A DNA stretch of 64,000 bases, taken from assembly GCA_001970955.1 (NCBI GenBank), contig MPUH01000261.1, positions 1-64,000 on the forward strand, read 5' to 3'. The notes below the pieces were generated by a model. That model worked only from the letters and a program-made list of their open reading frames with translations, was not told the origin of the DNA and did no database searches. How positions within the stretch are numbered: position 1 is the first letter of the stretch; the number at the start of each line of letters is the position of its first letter. Made by a program: the position numbers and the translations under genes. Below are positions 45,591 to 56,000 of this stretch, piece by piece. This DNA is from Stentor coeruleus. Lineage: Eukaryota; Ciliophora; Heterotrichea; Heterotrichida; Stentoridae.

Positions 45591-46115
45591 ACTCAAATTA
45601 TTAGCTCTAAATTTCATATCTCCAGATAATGCTTTTTTATTGTATCTCGGTTTTTGTTTTTTTGGATATTTTGGTAAAGCTCTTTGTGATAATTCTTTAA
45701 TTCTATTAATAAGTTCTTTAGCTTTTTTGTCAATACTTATCGATTCTCTTTCTATTGGTGATGAAGGTTTAGTTCGGAAAATAAATAATTTCTTTGGTAT
45801 TATAAGATATCCAGCTTCACCTTCATAAACAAAGGATTTATCGTAAGCACCACGAATTGGAGTTACTGGTTTGAGTTTACCTGTTTTATAATCAGGAGGG
45901 AGGACGATAAATTTTTCTAAAGGTTTTGACTTATACAAGGATCTTTTAATTGATAATGATCTTGATGAATATCCTTTATGAACTTTATAAATATTTGACT
46001 CATTTTTCTCACGTAGCTGATGTGCTAGTTTTGTCCTTGCTGTTCCTTCAATTTTATCAAGAAAATATAATATTTTTTTCTTCAATTGAGGTATTGGGGT
46101 TTTAATGCTACACAT
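45415..46115 (-). CDS. Basic protein of unknown function, 3' end disturbed by assembly joins
   Basis: A frame from ATG at 46115 (MCSIKTPIPQLKKKILYFLDK; the frame continues upstream only through a TTG) for about 190 residues. It is Lys/Ser-rich with motifs such as RGAYDKSFVYEGEAGYLIIPKK and a conserved-looking end, NNLSPTQNFLLKKWEEMI. The sequence then reaches N at 45543. The same 3' end in the other overlap copy reads EEMINNF and stops with TAA at 45415, which is probably the real terminus. No family is recognised. It may be cytoskeleton-associated, judging only from charge. Confidence 0.5.
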
Positions 46116-46368
46116 AAGTATTATAATAAAAATATTCTCCGTTACTAAACCCAAATTATTATTATAATCGATTATTTATAATTTTTTAACTTTTATAACA
46201 CCTTGTATCAAACTAAAAACTTAATAAAAAAAAAAACATAATCTTATCTTGATCCTAATAAATTGTGAATATTTAAATCTTTATTAAGTTTATCATATAA
46301 AGTATTATCAAACTTATAATTTTCTATTTAATTTTTAATATTAGTTGTTTATATAATAATAATTATTT

Positions 46369-47895
46369 CTATTTATAAGTTCTTGAAGGTTTTCTGATAT
46401 GACTACTAAGACTATATCTATGTTTTGGAGCTGTTAAATCTAAATTTTCTTTTAGAAGAGGTGTAAAAAGTCTTGGCTTTCTACTCTTGGTTGCACTCAT
46501 AAAAGGCTTAGGCGTTGCCGATTTTGTTTTTGAAGTTTTTTCTGACTTCCTCCCTCTTATTTCTTTAGTCTTTTTATTTTTGCTTTTTGGAGTTACTGAA
46601 ACTGTGCCTCGAACTTTGACTGAAGAGTGTCTTTCATGCTTTCCTTGCGTCCTTAAAAAGTCTTTAAACTGTTCTTTTTCCCTTGAATTACTCCCACCTG
46701 TACTTTCAGTTCTCTTATTTGAATATATATCCTGAGTTCTTCTATGTCGTGGCATAAGCATAGACAAATCATCATTTTTTATTGACATATTCATTGAAAG
46801 ACTTTCAGTTTTGTTTAAATCCTCAGTTTTTTTTGAATAATCTGCAATAGATACCCCACCATTTTGTATATGCTTTTTTAATAGAAGATAATAAGATGTT
46901 GTATTGTTGTTATGTTTATTAGCTTCAAGGCATTTTTTTGTATAGTCAAGTTCAATACTGTATCTTTCAAGCTCTTTAAGTACAGTTGGATCGACTATTA
47001 TATGATCATATCCTATAAGAATACCAGGCTTAGCTTCTTCGGTAAGTTGAGTAAACCATTCATGCTGTTTTATTTCTTCTATTGAGTATCTGTTTTCAGG
47101 ATCAATTGTAAGGATGTGATTGATGATGTCTTTAGCTTCTACAGATATGAACTTTGGGAACACATAATCGCCACTGAGTATTTTCTTATAAAGTTTTGAA
47201 GTATTCTGGTCTTCAAAAGGTAAATATCCGCATATAGCAGCAAAAAGAATAACCCCAGCACTCCAAATATCAACCTTAATCCCAACATAATTTTTCCCCG
47301 CAATCATTTCTGGAGCCGCATAACAAGGACTACCACAAGCAGTCTTAAGTAGTTCATCTGTTTTATAAGTATTACTCAATCCAAAGTCCACAATTTTTAT
47401 ATTTTTATTATGATCCAAAAGTAAATTCTCAGGTTTTAAATCTCTATGAACAATTCTCAGTTTATGTATATATTCAATTCCCGCAATCAATTGATGGAAA
47501 ATTTTGCAGGCTTCTTTTTCTTTAAGTTTATTGTTTTTAACTATATAATCAAAAAGCTCTCCACCATTAGCATATTCCATGATAAGGTAGAGTTTTTTAG
47601 GGGTCTCTATGATCTTAATAGAAATTACTTCATATAATTGGATGATATTTGGATGACGGATCAGCCTGAGTATGTGGATTTCTCTTGATACTCTTTCAAC
47701 ATCGGAAACATCACAAATACGATCTTTTTCTAGTATTTTGATTGCCACTTTTTCTTCAGTTTGTATATGGGTGGCTAGTTTAACCTTTCCGAATGTCCCT
47801 TCACCGATTGTTTTGCCTAGAAGGTAGTTGCCTATTGAATTACTAAGAGGCTTTCTAGGGTTTTCTAAAAAAGGGTTCCTGAGTAGTCTTTACAT
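46369..47895 (-). CDS. AMPK/SNF1-related serine/threonine kinase; start codon split by an intron
   Basis: Exon 2 (47878-46369) reads NPFLENPRKPLSNSIGNYLLGKTIGEGTFGKVKLATH back to an AG acceptor. A 15-nt intron (47879-47893, GTAAAGACTACTCAG) precedes it, and the two bases AT at 47895-47894 complete ATG: AT|G. Upstream in that frame is TAA, so the initiator is made only by splicing. Product 503 residues. All kinase motifs are present: GEGTFGKV, VAIK, HRDLKPEN, DFGLSN, and an activation loop LLKTACGSPCYAAPE with the phosphorylatable Thr. A UBA/AID-like segment follows (ELDYTKKCLEANKHNNNTTSYYLLLKK), the AMPK-family layout. The last ~150 residues are basic and Ser/Thr-rich, probably disordered. 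A CAMKL-family kinase in energy, polarity or cytoskeletal signalling. Confidence 0.92.
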
Positions 47896-48067
47896 TTTTA
47901 CAAGTATTTAAATGATTTGATATGAAAATTACCATATTGGCAAATAACGGCTTGATAATAAGAAGATGTTTCTATAATATAAGATTATTTGAATGATTTA
48001 TAAAATTCAAGTAGGTTGGCGATAAACTTTAACTAACTATAAAGTTCAAGTAGAATAAAAAATAGTA

Positions 48068-49111
48068 TTATCCCATAAGCTTATATTTCTTTAGCTGATT
48101 ATTTAAAGCAGTATTTTCTTTTATCAGGTTGAAATTCGCTTCTCCCAAATTTAACAGAACATTAGTAAGCTTCTGGAATTCACTACTTAAATTCCCAATT
48201 TTTTTCTCTGTTTTTTCAATTTTAGACATCAACTTGCATTTAACAGCTAAAATCAGTTCTTTTCCAGAAGATAAAGTATGACGATTATGTGAAGGTTTAT
48301 CAAAAATCTCATTGTTTAGTGTAAAAGCTCTTGCATGGCCAAAATCTTCAGTATCTGATTCTTCAAATTCTAAAGTTAAATCTGGTTCTTCATTTTCTAT
48401 ATTAAGTCTTAAAAACTTCCCTGACCCTTCTTTCAAATTCACTGGATTCCTTAAAAGTGCTTGTAAAATCTGAGTTTTTCTCCACCCAATTCTATAAAAT
48501 TCTATAAGATAATTTTTATAATTGTATGAAAAGTTTAACTTTTCACTCATATCGGATATAGATTGTCTTATATATTCAATATTTGAGTATATTGGAAGTA
48601 TTTCATTGTTTAAAGGTATAATGAGTAGTTTTTCATTATTATGTTTATAATTTGCTTGCATTTCAAGTTCATTAGTAGATGTTTGTAGATCATATATGAT
48701 TTTATCTTTCTTTTCTATATGAAATCTAACTTCCTGCAACCTTTCCTCATAATCAGTCACAATTTCTGAATACTTTTCATTATGTTCATGTTCTAATAAC
48801 TCTGATATAAGTTTTTTGCTGATAAATTTTTTCCTTTCATCTTCAACTTTTTTAAGTCTTTGATAAAGCTCTATTAAATCATTAATAAGTTTTTCTAATG
48901 ATAAAACTGGCTTAAGTTCAGTTTCTTGTTCTTCAGTATAAGATTCACTTTGTTTTTTTATTATTAAGTCTTTTAAAAGTTTAGCATGATGAACTAAATT
49001 TTGTTCTAAAATGTCGACATAATCTTTTGCATCTTGAGTTTCAAGCTCAAATTTTTTAGGTGAACCATATAGTGAACGAGGGGTTATTATTGAGGAGAAG
49101 GAATACTCCAT
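48068..49111 (-). CDS. Coiled-coil protein of unknown function
   Basis: A 347-residue uninterrupted frame that ends in TAA. It opens MEYSFSSIITPRSLYGSPKK, with phosphorylatable SP/TP-type sites. Coiled-coil stretches occupy about residues 25-155 and 285-340 (KCKLMSKIEKTEKKIGNLSSEFQKL), with a more globular, aromatic middle (FSYNYKNYLIEFYRIGWRKTQILQALL) and an acidic patch (EFEESDTEDFG). There is no catalytic motif or membrane span. A structural or adaptor role is likely; the family is not recognised. It lies 170 bp upstream of the split-start kinase in the same orientation. Confidence 0.65.
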   Translation of the reverse strand: MEYSFSSIITPRSLYGSPKKFELETQDAKDYVDILEQNLVHHAKLLKDLIIKKQSESYTEEQETELKPVLSLEKLINDLIELYQRLKKVEDERKKFISKKLISELLEHEHNEKYSEIVTDYEERLQEVRFHIEKKDKIIYDLQTSTNELEMQANYKHNNEKLLIIPLNNEILPIYSNIEYIRQSISDMSEKLNFSYNYKNYLIEFYRIGWRKTQILQALLRNPVNLKEGSGKFLRLNIENEEPDLTLEFEESDTEDFGHARAFTLNNEIFDKPSHNRHTLSSGKELILAVKCKLMSKIEKTEKKIGNLSSEFQKLTNVLLNLGEANFNLIKENTALNNQLKKYKLMG

Positions 49112-49257
49112 GTCTTTATGATAATAGTAATTAAAAAATGAAAAGTTTTTTAAGGTTTTTTTTTTTAATGTAAATTGAGGATTAGGTGTTAGATTAGAGG
49201 ATAAAATTTAGTGGGAGAAAAGTTTAGGAATTTGTTGATGTTGGTTTTTTATGAATT

Positions 49258-49341
49258 ATTAGGTATGATAGAATTAACAAGGGCTGGACAATAGTCAAGC
49301 GATAATTCCTAACTAATACTAATACTAATTAGGTATGATAG
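49258..49341 (+). mobile_element. Minute SINE-like retroposon, copy 2
   Basis: Perfect 14-bp direct repeats ATTAGGTATGATAG (49258-49271 and 49328-49341) bound 56 bases. Inside is the same 44-bp core as copy 1, at 49278-49321, starting CAAGGGCTGGACAATAGTC, preceded by AATTAA and followed by one further ATACTA unit. The short repeated 3' tail and the 14-bp target duplication are typical of target-primed reverse transcription. The orientation is opposite to copy 1. Confidence 0.7.
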
Positions 49342-49353
49342 GATGAAAAATAT

Positions 49354-49450
49354 GGGTTTTTTCTGATAAATGAATGCTTATATGTATTTTTTTGGTTTGT
49401 ANGGGTTTTTTCTGATAAATGAATGCTTATATGTATTTTTTTGGTTTGTA
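49354..49450. repeat. 48-bp duplicated contig ends around a single N
   Basis: Positions 49354-49401 and 49403-49450 are identical around N at 49402, an unmerged contig overlap. Confidence 0.9.
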
Positions 49451-49891
49451 TATGAAAGATTTAATTTTTAGATTAATGGAAGATATATTGAAGATTTTTG
49501 GATTTTTTAAAGTGTTTTTTTATGAGAAATTATTTTTTAAATGTTGATTTAATGCTGATTTTGGTTTTATTATTGAATATTCATTTTGAATTTTTTATAT
49601 GCATTTCTATGATTTTTAATAGTTTTAACTATGTAATTTACTTTGAAGATATGGATTATTGAAAAAAATTATAAGGAATATTAAGCTACCTTAAATCTAA
49701 TGAATTTAATTATAAAAACCACAATTATGATAATAAATTCTTTATTCTTTGATTTTCTCTTGACTCATAAATCTTTAATTTTCTACCTAATTTTTTTCTT
49801 CTATTATTCATTCCATTATATACCTCTCATCTCTTACAAAGTATACATAACTGAAGAAAAAAGACTTATTTATATATTCAAGAATTAAAAA

Positions 49892-50671
49892 TTACAAAAA
49901 TTTCGGTTGTAGTACTTGACCCAGATCAATAATTTTCGGTATCGTACTCAACTTCACAGTATTATGTTTAACAACAATATTTTCTTTTACTTTTTCTTTA
50001 TTCTGTGCTCTACGAACTATCATATCAATAGTCCTTTTTATATGCATTATATCTATAGGTTTAACTTGATCTTTAGTATCTGTAAGTGATCTTGATCGGA
50101 TTTTAAGTTTTTTTACTTGAGCTGGGGGCATTCGAACATTAGACTCTGTAGCTTGAGTGTTAAGAAGTAAAGATACCATCGGCATAGGGAGCATTTTATT
50201 TTCTAGTTTTTCACGTGAAGATTTACTGTTTTTAGATATCCTGCACCTGGCAAATTTTACACGTTTAACCATGTTTATTGAGCCTNTTGAAGATATGGAT
50301 TATTGAAAAAAATTATAAGGAATATTAAGCTACCTTAAATCTAATGAATTATTAGATTATTTAAAGAATTCAGNTTCTAGTTTTTCACGTGAAGATTTAC
50401 TGTTTTTAGATATCCTGCACCTGGCAAATTTTACACGTTTAACCATGTTTATTGAGCCTACTGGAGGCTTGGAAATTGAACTTTTAGCTCGATTTGGTAG
50501 CGGAGGTATTGATGGATTTTGCTTCTTATCAGGCTTTTTGTTAACCCATTTCTCTAGTTCAGGTAATGCAGCGACAACTAAAGGTGATGTGTCTAGTGCA
50601 CTTTGCTCTATAAGAGTTTTTATTGCAGCTTTTTCGGATTTTGCGTTCGGGGTTTCTTTATTTAAATTCAT
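49892..50671 (-). CDS. Basic protein of unknown function, interrupted by an assembly insert
   Basis: The frame starts at ATG 50671 (MNLNKETPNAKSEKAAIKTL) and runs to N at 50374. After a ~90-base inserted contig (50286-50374), the same protein resumes by repeating GSINMVKRVKFARCRISKNS and continues to TAA at 49892. Counting the overlap once gives roughly 200 residues. The protein is basic, with FARCRISKNSKSSREKLEN, KKLKIRSRSLTDTKD and a C-terminal HNTVKLSTIPKIIDLGQVLQPKFL. No family is recognised. The break is an assembly effect, not a gene lesion, because both flanks of each N carry the overlapping sequence. Confidence 0.55.
50200..50460. repeat. Two N joins with an 86-bp duplicated coding block
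   Basis: Ns at 50286 and 50374 bracket a contig fragment whose first ~64 bases copy 49643-49706. The blocks 50200-50285 and 50375-50460 are duplicates of each other. It should be collapsed to one copy. Confidence 0.9.
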
Positions 50672-50693
50672 TTTAAATTTTATAAGCTATTGA

Positions 50694-51271
50694 AAAAAGT
50701 ACTTTTTAAAGAAAGTTGAAATGGATGTGGGTTGATAAGATTTTATTGTTGATGATTTGTTTAGGATTTAAATAGATTTGCTACCTTTGTATGTATGAGT
50801 TTTTTATGAATAAATTTTTGTATTTTAGTAGTGAAGAATTTAAAAGATGCTAAGTATAAAGGATTTAAATCGATATTTAGAAAGAATATTTGGAGTATTT
50901 TTACTATATTCTAACTTAGTGTCAGTAGACAAAACATCTTTATGAAGCATTTTGCAAATATAAACAATTTATTTATACAGCAAAACAAAGTCACTTCTTA
51001 AAAATAAAACAACATATTCAATCTAATAATATTTTCCTAACTAAATATTTTAATAATTTCATTATATAAGTAAATAATAAGCTTTCATATATATATACAT
51101 AAATTTTCTCTATGATTAGTAGACAACTTTTCATAATCTTATTACTCAAAGCCAAGTATTTTTCATAAATAATTTAACAATAGGATTTTCGAACTATGTC
51201 AAAATACTATTCTAATTCTAATAAGCATTAAGGAAAAATTATTTTAGGGTATTTTTCAGGCCTGAAACTTA
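50694..51271. other. Intergenic DNA
   Basis: G-rich and C-poor on + to about 50930 (5' flank of the minus gene to the left), then C-rich (3' flank of the short minus gene to the right). No ORF of note. Confidence 0.55.
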
Positions 51272-51430
51272 TTAGTGATCAGTTGTATTTTCCCTCTTCT
51301 TTTTTTCCATATAATCCTCAATATAAGGATTAGGTATCACTTTTTTACATTTAGGGATCTTTTTATCAAAATACCTTATCAACAAATTAAAAGAAAGACT
51401 AGAAGCAAGGCTACGCAATAAATTTCTCAT
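51272..51430 (-). CDS. Short protein, possible mitochondrial presequence
   Basis: A 52-residue frame from ATG to TAA: MRNLLRSLASSLSFNLLIRYFD, then KKIPKCKKVIPNPYIEDYMEKKKRENTTDH. The N-terminus is an Arg-containing, Ser/Leu-rich amphipathic stretch without acidic residues, which is the character of a mitochondrial targeting signal. The remainder is charged and compact, as in small mitochondrial inner-membrane or assembly subunits. No family is recognised. Codon composition and flanks look genic, but length makes this uncertain. Confidence 0.42.
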   Translation of the reverse strand: MRNLLRSLASSLSFNLLIRYFDKKIPKCKKVIPNPYIEDYMEKKKRENTTDH

Positions 51431-52000
51431 GAAAATCTGAAGAATTTTCAATATTTCCCCCTAATACCTCTAGAGTTTAAGATGATATATGTCATGATCC
51501 ATAATAATTATAACAATTTATATATTTTACAGCATAATTAGATAATCAATTTGAAGTTTAATAGAAATAAAATTATAGATCATCATAATTTTAATAGGTG
51601 AATTTGATGATAAAATCAATATAAACTTTATGTAAATTCCTAAACTTTTTGATAAAGCTATAACAAAATTACTATTAAAATACCAAACTAAATTCATATA
51701 ATTTATATTATCATTCATCAAAATAAAAACCCCAACCTCCAAAACTCAAAAAAAAGCATTAAATCCTAACATTAATCCTCATTTTAAAAGACAATATTTT
51801 CACTCTAACTTTTTACATTACTCTCCTCTATCCCTACTTCTCTAAATTCTTACCTTATCCATATTACCCTATTCTAAAAGCCGAAAAATCTCTCATTATT
51901 CCTAATAAAATACAAATTTTATCATCTTCCCTTTAACTTCATCAAAAAAAATCCTAGCCAATTCCATTTTATAATCTAAACCCATATAGTCTTACATGTT
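51431..52000. other. Intergenic DNA
   Basis: AT-rich. The last ~290 bases are C-rich and G-poor on +, as expected for the 3' flank of the minus gene ending at 52001. A 71-codon minus-strand frame here has no protein-like features. Confidence 0.5.
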
Positions 52001-52489
52001 TTATAAGTTAAAACTCCTTTTCATCCTACTAATCTTTGGGAGTCTAAAATCAAACCTTTTAAGCATAGCCGATTTGCTAGTTTTTGTTGTATGTACTTGA
52101 GGTAGAAGTGGTGTTTTTGATACAATCTTCTTCCTCCCATAATACTCTGATACAATAGCATTAAGTTTATTTTTCGGTATTTGGACAACTTTGCCTGTTT
52201 TTAGATCAACTATAACTCCTGACAAAAAAATTTGTGCTTTATACGAATTTTGTGATGGTTTTAAACCTCCATCAATATTCTCCATCTACTTATACAGTAC
52301 TTTTTTTGCTAAATCTCGTAGCTCAGATACTTTTTTTTCTCCCTCAGTCTTGATTTTCTTATCGACTCTGTACTATTTTTTTCTTACCTCATGAACTTTT
52401 ACGAATTTGCTGAATTTTAATCGAGACATTCGGATTTGAGGGAATTCATCTAGAAGTAGAAAGTATGAGTTTGATGAGTCATTTTCCAT
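52001..52489 (-). CDS. Small three-exon protein of unknown function
   Basis: Three exons, 52489-52388, 52372-52301 and 52285-52001, joined across two 15-nt introns (GTAAGAAAAAAATAG and GTACTGTATAAGTAG). Each intron would end the frame with its own TAG. The spliced product is 152 residues: an acidic/hydrophobic head (MENDSSNSYFLLLDEFPQIRMSRLKF), a short charged helix in exon 2 (DKKIKTEGEKKVSELRDLAKK), then IFLSGVIVDLKTGKVVQIPKNKLNAIV and a basic tail (RFDFRLPKISRMKRSF). The exon lengths of 34, 24 and 94 codons plus stop are all in phase 0. No family is recognised. The exon model is well supported by uninterrupted phase and intron form; the function is unknown. Confidence 0.72.
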
Positions 52490-53095
52490 TATAATTTTGT
52501 TATATTAACATGAGAGGCATTAAGATTATAATAAGATGTTAGATAAATTATTTTTTTTTGGGAAAAACTATTTTGAATTTGTGTTTATGGGAGATGATGA
52601 TAAGGTTTGAGGAAGATGAGTAAGTTAAGGTTTAGGTGGGAAGAGTTTTTTTTTTGTGAATGAGAATTTTATTGAAGTTTATAGTTTCTGGTTATTCTTA
52701 AATGTTTAATTTATGTTTGTGATATCTTATGATATGTGGATTTTTTTAACATTTCGAAAAAATAAAGCAATGTATTATAATATTACTTTATAATTTTTAA
52801 TATTCAATAATGTTTATCTGTAAGATTGAATATACCCAAAAAATGAATTATATATTAATGATATATATGAGTTATTTATAATAAATTCTTGATAAAATTT
52901 GCTTATTAAAAGCTAAAACATAAACTTGATATTACTATAAAATAAACATGATTTATATTTAAATATGATAAAATTATCAAAGATAAGATAAGGAGTATTT
53001 ATTTACTATCCTATTACTGTTAGAAAAGGGAAAGATCTTTATAACCTTATTCGTTAAATTTTAAAACATAAAAATGTTGTTAGACAATATAAAAT
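52490..53095. other. Divergent intergenic spacer
   Basis: G-rich on + at the left (5' side of the three-exon minus gene), AT-rich in the middle. No ORF or RNA is seen before the coiled-coil gene at 53096. Confidence 0.55.
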
Positions 53096-56000
53096 ATGTC
53101 AACGGAAGTTGAAGCAGTTGGTAACTTACTTGAAGTAGCCGAAGGTAAACCATAATTAGAATTATTATTTTCATTTCCATTATCCTACGAGCTAGTTACG
53201 AAATATGTACTTATGAGAGAAAAAGCATTAAAAAAAGCAGGCTTACCTTATTCTTCAGACAAGATCTGGAGAATTCAAAACGAAGCAAACCGCAAGTCCA
53301 AAATCAAAATCCCAAAATTTGAAGATCCCGAAAGACCTCAACATGAAGTTCTTGAACGTCTTTCCTCAAGTCACGACATAACTTTAAAATACGCAAGACT
53401 TTTATCTGATCTATTAGAGTCCTTTGATAAAATATCAAACAAAGTTGCTTCATTAACAGAAAGCCAAAACCTGCCAGTTTTTAATTACCAATCGAAACTC
53501 CAAGAACTAGAAATGATATACTACAAAGATATGCAGAAATTCAGAGAAATGGAACAAAGTGAAGAAAAAATCTTAGATTTTTTCAGTCAAAAACTCATAG
53601 AAAAAGATAAAAACCTAATCAAATCCTTACAAAAAACAGAAGAAAGACTTGTTTATTATGAAAAATCCATACAAGATTTAGAATCAGATATCGATAATAT
53701 TTTATTTAAACATCAATCAGAAAAACATGAACTCGAATCACAAGTTCAAGAACTCATGGCCACATGCGATAGCTACACACATCAACTAAACAACCTTCAA
53801 AAATCCTTAGAAGACTCAGAAAAACTTGAAGATTTATATAATGAAAACTTAAAAATCTCAAAACAAAACTCACAATTAAAATCAAACATAGAAGAACTTA
53901 TGTCCAGAGATAAAAAAACCAATGATAAACTTTCAGAAAGTTATAATGAATTTGATAATCAAATGACTATAATAAAAAGAGAATTATCTATAAAAGAAAA
54001 TGAAATCGGGAAATTGAAAGGTAAAATTGAAGAAATACAAAAAGAAAATATTTTATTAAATGAAAAAGTTAATCAATTAGAAGATGAGATTGTTCAAGGA
54101 AGGATTATGGTGAATGAGTATGAAAAAGAGATTTTTGAAAGTAGAAATAGGGAAAAAGTTATGATAGAAGAGAATAAAAATACTTGTGGAGATTATCAGA
54201 AAGAGCTTATGCAAGTTAAAGAAATGAATTGTGAGCTACAGAAAGAGGTGATTCAGATGAGAGGGAAAATTGGTGAGGTTAAAGAAGAAAATTCTCAGCT
54301 TAAGAATTTTGTTGCGGAGTGTCAGAAAGATGCTACACAGAGTAGAGGGAAAGTTGTTGAGGTTAAAGAGGAAAATACTCAGGTTAAGTTGATTAATGCT
54401 GAGTTGCAGAAGGAAATTTCTGTGATTAAAAGTAAAATTGCGGAGTTGAGGGAAGATAATTTAGCTATGAAAAATACTCATGGGGAACTGCAAAAGGAGT
54501 CAGCTCAAAGTAGAGGGAAAGTTGGGGATTTAAAAGATGAATTGAATCAAGTAAAAGCTATGAATAATGACTTGCAAAATGAATTGATTTTTATGAAAAA
54601 TAAACTTAGTGAATCTAAAGAAGAAACTGAAGATATGGTATCAAAAGTTCTAAGTTTGCAAAAAGACCTTTCTCAATCTAAAATGTATAACTCCGAACTT
54701 CAGCGCGAACTAAGCCAAACCAAATCCTTTATATCCGAACTCCAACGTGAATTGAATCAATCAAAATCATACGATTCTGATCTACAAAAAGAACTCCTCC
54801 AGCAAAAATCTTTTGTAAACGATTTACAAAAAGATATAAACAAACAAAAATCCTATAATTCTGACCTACAAAAAGACATCCTATCATCAAAAGCTAAAAA
54901 CGAAGACTTAAACAAAGAGATTTTCTCATTAAAAAACCTTATCAATGAATTAGAAAATCAGTCATACACTTTACAATCAAAAAATACAGAACAAAAAGAT
55001 GAGATTTTCATAACAAAAAATAAAATCTCAGACCTTCAAAAAGAACTTAAATCCTTATACGAAGAAAAAAATTCTCTTCAACAAACTTTATCATCTCTTC
55101 AACAAGAACTTTCATCAAACAAAGGGCAAATTATCGAATTACAAAAGGAAATTCTTTCATCTAAATCAATAAACGAAAATCTTAAAGAAGAAAATAAATC
55201 ATTAAGCACAGAACTTTATAAAGAAAACTCATTATTAAAAGGAAAATTATCTGAAACAAAAGATGAAATAATCAAATCTAAATCAATAAATTCAGAGTTA
55301 TTAAAAGATAATGCAGGGATAAAAGCGAAATACAATGAAATGAAAGAAGAAATTTCTCAAATAAAAAAACTAAACAATGAGTATATAAATGAAATTTCTA
55401 TATTAAAAGAGATAAATAATGATATAAAAGAAGAACTTAGACAGAATAAAACAATATTGAATGAGTTTGAAAATGAAATTTCTATGAACAAATCGAAAAA
55501 TAGCGAACTTAAAGAAGAAGTTTATAAGACAAAAGATGCGAAAAATGATTTAGAATCGGAGCTTATAAATAAACAGAGGGAAAATAATAACATTCGTGAG
55601 GAACTGAATCAGCAAAAAGTGCTTTGTTTTGATCAGCAAAAAGAACTAAACCAACTTATAAGTAAAATTTCAGAGTATCAAAATGAAGTGGCTCAGGTTA
55701 AAACTTGGAATACTGACTTGCAGAAAGAAATTTCAGTGTATAAAAATAAAATCAATGAGTTTAAAGAAGAAAATAGTCAAGTCAGAACAAAAATCCATGA
55801 TTTCAAAGATGAAAACAGTATGATTAAAGGGAAAATCAGCGATTTACGTGAAGAAATCTCAGCTTTGAAATCCCAAAACGCAGTGTTGCTACAAGAAATC
55901 GGCAAGACAAAAGAAGAAAGCGCTAAAACTCTTCAAGAAAACACAAAACTCAAAGAAGAAAACGCTAAAAACAATGAAAATATCATAACAGTAAAAGAAG

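Larger units (their letters stand above)
49112..49891. other. Intergenic DNA with retroposon copy and N join
   Basis: It holds the second copy of the short retroposon-like element (49258-49341) and a 48-bp unmerged contig overlap around N at 49402. The remainder is AT-rich with no supportable ORF. Confidence 0.6.
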
